From Insolitispirillum peregrinum (GTDB lineage: Bacteria; Pseudomonadota; Alphaproteobacteria; Rhodospirillales; Rhodospirillaceae), in the NCBI RefSeq assembly GCF_900156605.1, contig NZ_FTOA01000003.1:186001-250000 (forward strand): DNA of 64,000 nt. Reading direction: 5' to 3'. The stretch's first letter is position 1; each line of letters starts with the position of its first letter. Both the position numbers and the translations under genes were made by a program. Under the pieces are notes generated by a model. The model had not been told where the DNA came from. It did not search any database and saw only the letters and a program-made list of their open reading frames with translations. Positions 61,288 to 64,000 of this stretch are shown one piece after another.

Positions 61288-62205
61288 TTAACCCTGCAAC
61301 CGCCCGGCCACCTCGGCCAGCGCACTGAACGGCGAACTCCCCGCCGCCAGCGTCAGGGTTCCGGCCCGCTTCAGGCCCTCGCGGCCAAAGCGCTCGCGGA
61401 CGAATTCGGCCAGCCAGTCCTCGGCCTGCGCCTGCCGGACACTCGCCCGCTGGGGGCCGAGATGGGCGGCGTGTTGGTCGATGGTGTCGATCACCTGATC
61501 CACCCCTTCGCCGCGTTGGGATGACACCAGCAGCACCGGAATCAGCCAGTCGCTTTCTTCCGAGGCCAGCGACAGCGCGCCTTCGACATCGGCGCGGGCA
61601 CGGCGGGCTTCGCGGTCCATGTCGGCCTTGGTCACCAGCACGATGTGGGGAATCTCGGCGATTCCGGCCTTCATGAATTGCAGACTGTCGCCAGAACCGG
61701 GCTGAACGCAGAACAGTACCGTATCGGCCACCCGCACCACGTCGGTTTCCGACTGGCCGACGCCGACCGTTTCAATCAGCACCACGTCATACAGCGCCCG
61801 CATCAGCACCATCGCGCCGACGGTCAGCCCGGCCAGACCGCCCAGCCGGTCGCGGGCGGCCATTGAGCGGACAAAGATGCCGGTATCTTCCGGGTCGGTG
61901 GTCAGGCGGGTGCGGTCGCCGAGCAAGGCCCCGCCCGAGCGGCGGGATGACGGGTCAACGGCGATCACCGCTACCCGGCGGTTACGCTGTCGCCACCCGG
62001 CAATCAGGGCATTGATCAGGGTGGATTTGCCGACGCCGGGCGGGCCGGTGATGCCGACCACATGGGCCTGTGGCTCGGCATAGGCGGCAGACAGCAGGTC
62101 GATGGTTTCCGGGGCATCGGGGCGGGCTTCGATCATGGCCAGCGCCCGTGCCAGCGCTGCTTTGCCGCCGGTACGCAGGGCGGCGAACGAGAGGGAGGCC
62201 GTCAT
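61288..62205 (-). CDS. meaB: Methylmalonyl-CoA mutase-associated GTPase MeaB
   Basis: A 305-residue G3E GTPase that protects and reactivates B12-dependent methylmalonyl-CoA mutase. Walker A GITGPPGVGKSTLINAL, the AVDPSSRRSGGALLGDRTRL block, VVLIETVGVGQSE and the base-recognition VTKADMD are all present; the C-terminal dimerisation arm is complete. GGAG lies ten bases before the ATG. The mutase itself is not in the window. A hairpin with eight T residues lies just before its ribosome site. Confidence 0.95.
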   Translation of the reverse strand: MTASLSFAALRTGGKAALARALAMIEARPDAPETIDLLSAAYAEPQAHVVGITGPPGVGKSTLINALIAGWRQRNRRVAVIAVDPSSRRSGGALLGDRTRLTTDPEDTGIFVRSMAARDRLGGLAGLTVGAMVLMRALYDVVLIETVGVGQSETDVVRVADTVLFCVQPGSGDSLQFMKAGIAEIPHIVLVTKADMDREARRARADVEGALSLASEESDWLIPVLLVSSQRGEGVDQVIDTIDQHAAHLGPQRASVRQAQAEDWLAEFVRERFGREGLKRAGTLTLAAGSSPFSALAEVAGRLQG

Positions 62206-62223
62206 CAGGGGAAGCTCCAGACA

Positions 62224-62282
62224 GAAAAAAAAGGACCTGGACCAGCGTGCGTTAGACCTGACGTAGGCACGCTGGTCCAGGT
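62224..62282 (-). terminator. Intrinsic terminator just before meaB
   Basis: A perfect 16-bp stem (ACCTGGACCAGCGTGC / GCACGCTGGTCCAGGT, 62235-62282) with a 16-nt loop. Leftward it is followed by CC and eight T residues, ending about 5 bp before the GGAG of meaB. It may end transcription from ppdK, or act in the meaB leader. Confidence 0.8.
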
Positions 62283-62287
62283 TTCTA

Positions 62288-62340
62288 TTTTGTCGCAGTG
62301 ATTTTGCGCAAAACCGGAACCACTTTTGCGCTCACTGCTC
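62288..62340. repeat. TA-flanked palindromic mini-element, single unit
   Basis: Leftward it reads GAGCAGTGAGCGCAAAAGTG, the complementary half, then CACTGCGACAAAA. TA flanks at 62286-62287 and 62341-62342. Same family as 5756 and 24918, more diverged. Confidence 0.7.
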
Positions 62341-62449
62341 TAACGGATGACCCGCTACGTCCTTTTTCAAATCAGTGAGTGCAGCGAAACAAAGCCTTGC
62401 GGCTGTGAGGGCGAGTCATACCACAGGAGACAACAGTCGCTGAAAGAGA

Positions 62450-62610
62450 GTGGGCTACCGCCCAACCCCGTTCGGGGGCTAGAGCGTTTTCACACTGAGC
62501 GAAAACGCTCTCCGCTTTTCGTGCCGCATTTTCCGAGCCGTTGACCGTAGACGGTCAACTTGAAAATGCTCTATTGCCCCCGAGCCCCCTTTTTTCCTTG
62601 ATGATCAAAG
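62450..62610. repeat. Second copy of the xseA-type terminator, split by an insertion
   Basis: GGCTACCGCCC and CCCGTTCGGGGG (62455-62478) match 10444-10468, and TTGCCCCCGAGCCCCCTTTTTTCC then TTGATGATCAAAGGAA (62573-62613) match 10471-10509. The 92 bp between are the element at 62482 plus a duplicated TA. Confidence 0.75.
62482..62571. repeat. TA-flanked palindromic mini-element nested in the terminator loop
   Basis: 90 bp: GAGCGTTTTCACACTGAGCG at one end and CAACTTGAAAATGCTC at the other, with TA at 62480-62481 and 62572-62573. In the opposite orientation it matches the element at 17052. Removal with one TA rejoins a GTTCGGGGGC-TAT-TGCCCCCGA hairpin. Confidence 0.8.
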
Positions 62611-62612
62611 GA

Positions 62613-62662
62613 ACGGGGTCTGGGGCCGACTGGCCCCAGCGAGGTGTGGAGCAGCGCTCCAC
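62613..62662. repeat. Two-hairpin dispersed module, copy B
   Basis: Diverged copy (GGGGCC-GACT-GGCCCC loop variant) of the module at 10509, ending 35 bp past the leftward ppdK stop, GTGGAGC hairpin nearest the gene. Confidence 0.82.
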
Positions 62663-62697
62663 GTCCTTCTTCCCTGTCCTGCAGGCTCACAGCCGGA

Positions 62698-64000
62698 TTA
62701 CTTCGTGCCGTTGATCTCGCCGCCGATGGCTGCCTGAGCAGCCGCCAGACGGGCGATCGGCACGCGGTACGGCGAGCAGGACACGTAGTCGAGGCCGATC
62801 TCTTCGCAGAAGGCGATCGAGGCCGGGTCGCCCCCGTGTTCACCGCAGATGCCCATCTTGATCCCGGCGCGGGTCGAACGACCACGTTCGGCGGCGATCC
62901 TGACCAGTTCGCCGACGCCATCACGGTCGATGGTGGCAAACGGGTCTTTTTCATAGATGCCGCGCAGGCGGTAGGTTTCGAGGAACGGGCCGGAGTCATC
63001 ACGCGACATGCCCAGAGTGGTCTGGGTCAGGTCGTTGGTGCCGAACGAGAAGAATTCGGCGCTTTCGGCGATTTCGGCAGCGCGCAGGGCGGCGCGCGGC
63101 AGTTCGATCATGGTGCCGACGGCATAGCTCAGGGTGGTGCCGGTTTCGGTGAACACCTGCGCTGCGGCCTTGTCGACCACCGCCTTCAGCAGATCGAGTT
63201 CCTTGCGGGTGCCGATCAGCGGGATCATCACTTCGGGAACCACGGTCTGGCCCGAGGCCTGAGACACCTGCACCGCCGCCTGGAAGATGGCCAGCGCCTG
63301 CATCTCGTAGATTTCCGGGTAGCTGATGCCCAGACGGCAGCCACGATGACCGAGCATCGGGTTGGATTCCGACAGGGTGGCGACCAGCGTGCGGATGGTC
63401 TTCAGCTCGACGCCCGCCGCGTTGGCGACTTCCTGCATTTCGTCCTGGGTGTGCGGCAGGAATTCATGCAGCGGCGGATCGAGCAGGCGGATGGTCACCG
63501 GCAGGCCCTGCATGATCGAGAACAGGTCGATGAAGTCCTGACGCTGGTACGGCAACAGCTTTTCCAGCGCCGCCCGGCGACCGGCTTCGTCCTGCGCCAC
63601 GATCATCTGGCGCATGTGGATGATGCGCAGCGGATCAAAGAACATGTGCTCGGTGCGGCACAAGCCGATGCCTTCGGCCCCGAACTTGCGGGCGGTCTGG
63701 GCGTCGAGCGGGGTTTCGGCGTTGGTGCGCACCTTCAGGCGGCGGCCAGCGTCGGCCCATTCCATCAGGGCGGCAAAGTCGCCGGTCAGTTCCGGCTGGA
63801 TGGTCGGCACTTCGCCGCGCATGATCTGGCCGGTCGAACCGTCCAGCGTTACCACGTCGCCTTCCTTGATGGTCAGACCGCTGATGGTGAACAGCTTTTC
63901 GGCGTAGTTGATACGGATCATGCCTGCACCGGCGACGCAGGGACGGCCCATGCCACGGGCAACCACCGCTGCGTGGCTGGTCATGCCGCCACGGGTGGTG
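62698..64000 (-). CDS. ppdK: Pyruvate, phosphate dikinase, C-terminal half (cut by window edge)
   Basis: About 434 codons of the C-terminal part of PPDK, which interconverts pyruvate and phosphoenolpyruvate using ATP and phosphate. At the edge is the phosphohistidine motif TSHAAVVARGMGRPCV. Then come the PEP-binding domain blocks AEGIGLCRTEHMFF, VTIRLLDPPLHEFLP, MLGHRGCRLGI and the catalytic-cysteine region KMGICGEHGGDPASI-AFCEEIGLDYVSCSPYRVPIAR. These residues, in particular the spacing LDPPLHEFLPH, separate it from PEP synthase. The gene continues beyond the window; the reading frame is open at the edge. Confidence 0.96.
   Translation of the reverse strand, partial: TTRGGMTSHAAVVARGMGRPCVAGAGMIRINYAEKLFTISGLTIKEGDVVTLDGSTGQIMRGEVPTIQPELTGDFAALMEWADAGRRLKVRTNAETPLDAQTARKFGAEGIGLCRTEHMFFDPLRIIHMRQMIVAQDEAGRRAALEKLLPYQRQDFIDLFSIMQGLPVTIRLLDPPLHEFLPHTQDEMQEVANAAGVELKTIRTLVATLSESNPMLGHRGCRLGISYPEIYEMQALAIFQAAVQVSQASGQTVVPEVMIPLIGTRKELDLLKAVVDKAAAQVFTETGTTLSYAVGTMIELPRAALRAAEIAESAEFFSFGTNDLTQTTLGMSRDDSGPFLETYRLRGIYEKDPFATIDRDGVGELVRIAAERGRSTRAGIKMGICGEHGGDPASIAFCEEIGLDYVSCSPYRVPIARLAAAQAAIGGEINGTK

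Noticed and set aside
60872-62205. Leftward frames across the CRISPR repeats and past the meaB stop
   Set aside because: They translate repeat units and GC-rich hairpins; no gene features.

Overview
The window is about 63% GC and reads as a chromosomal segment of an alphaproteobacterium, most likely from the Rhodospirillales. The gene content supports this: a very long adenosylcobalamin-dependent ribonucleotide reductase, an NDUFA12 homologue beside two MCE-domain proteins and a DUF2155 protein, a CecR/YbhGFSR exporter, and small dispersed palindromes of the kind common in alphaproteobacteria. The genus cannot be fixed from the sequence. I see no tRNA or rRNA gene and no transposase. Genes are dense, and many pairs overlap as ATGA or GTGA.

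Layout. 0-5.2 kb: two chemotaxis receptors (one cut by the window edge), a DMT transporter, hspQ and a cytidylate-kinase-like protein. 5.3-10.4 kb: a leftward set purD, glycosyltransferase, YafY/WYL regulator, VOC protein, then xseA. 10.6-15.4 kb: a TetR-MFP-RND efflux operon with a clear palindromic operator on its promoter. 15.4-20.5 kb: lipocalin, PadR regulator, LysE exporter, a MntA-HepT toxin-antitoxin pair translationally coupled to an SDR, and two small hypothetical genes. 20.6-26.6 kb: serA with a 22-codon upstream gene, a FemAB-like protein, a truncated globin, DUF2155, two MCE proteins and NDUFA12. 27.2-30.9 kb: nrdJ with a candidate NrdR-box pair.

30.9-34.5 kb is the accessory part. 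It holds two tandem 222-residue paralogues, a strongly AT-rich orphan reading frame and a 403-residue protein ending in a glycine-rich membrane-type segment, whose 5' end looks frameshifted and lies just behind a terminator. I read it as a possible effector/immunity-type locus; no function is proven.

34.6-40.4 kb: a YbhGFSR-type ABC exporter with divergent cecR. 40.5-48.5 kb: a complete kdpFABCDE high-affinity potassium system with an extra 28-residue membrane peptide gene in front. 48.5-55.6 kb: leftward cydABXDC (cytochrome bd oxidase and its maturation transporter) behind an Rrf2 regulator. 55.9-60.5 kb: a one-helix exported protein and nadABC, the latter behind a leader with four direct repeats at 24-bp spacing. 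60.6-61.2 kb: an orphan type I-C-like CRISPR array (four spacers, no cas genes in the window). 61.3-64 kb: meaB and the C-terminal part of pyruvate phosphate dikinase.

Two dispersed repeat families deserve attention. One is a two-hairpin module found four times, each time 19-35 bp past a stop codon and in the same orientation relative to that gene. The other is a set of five TA-flanked palindromic elements (about 53-122 bp); two sit exactly in stop codons (one separating two genes of an apparent operon) and one is nested inside the terminator loop of the first family.
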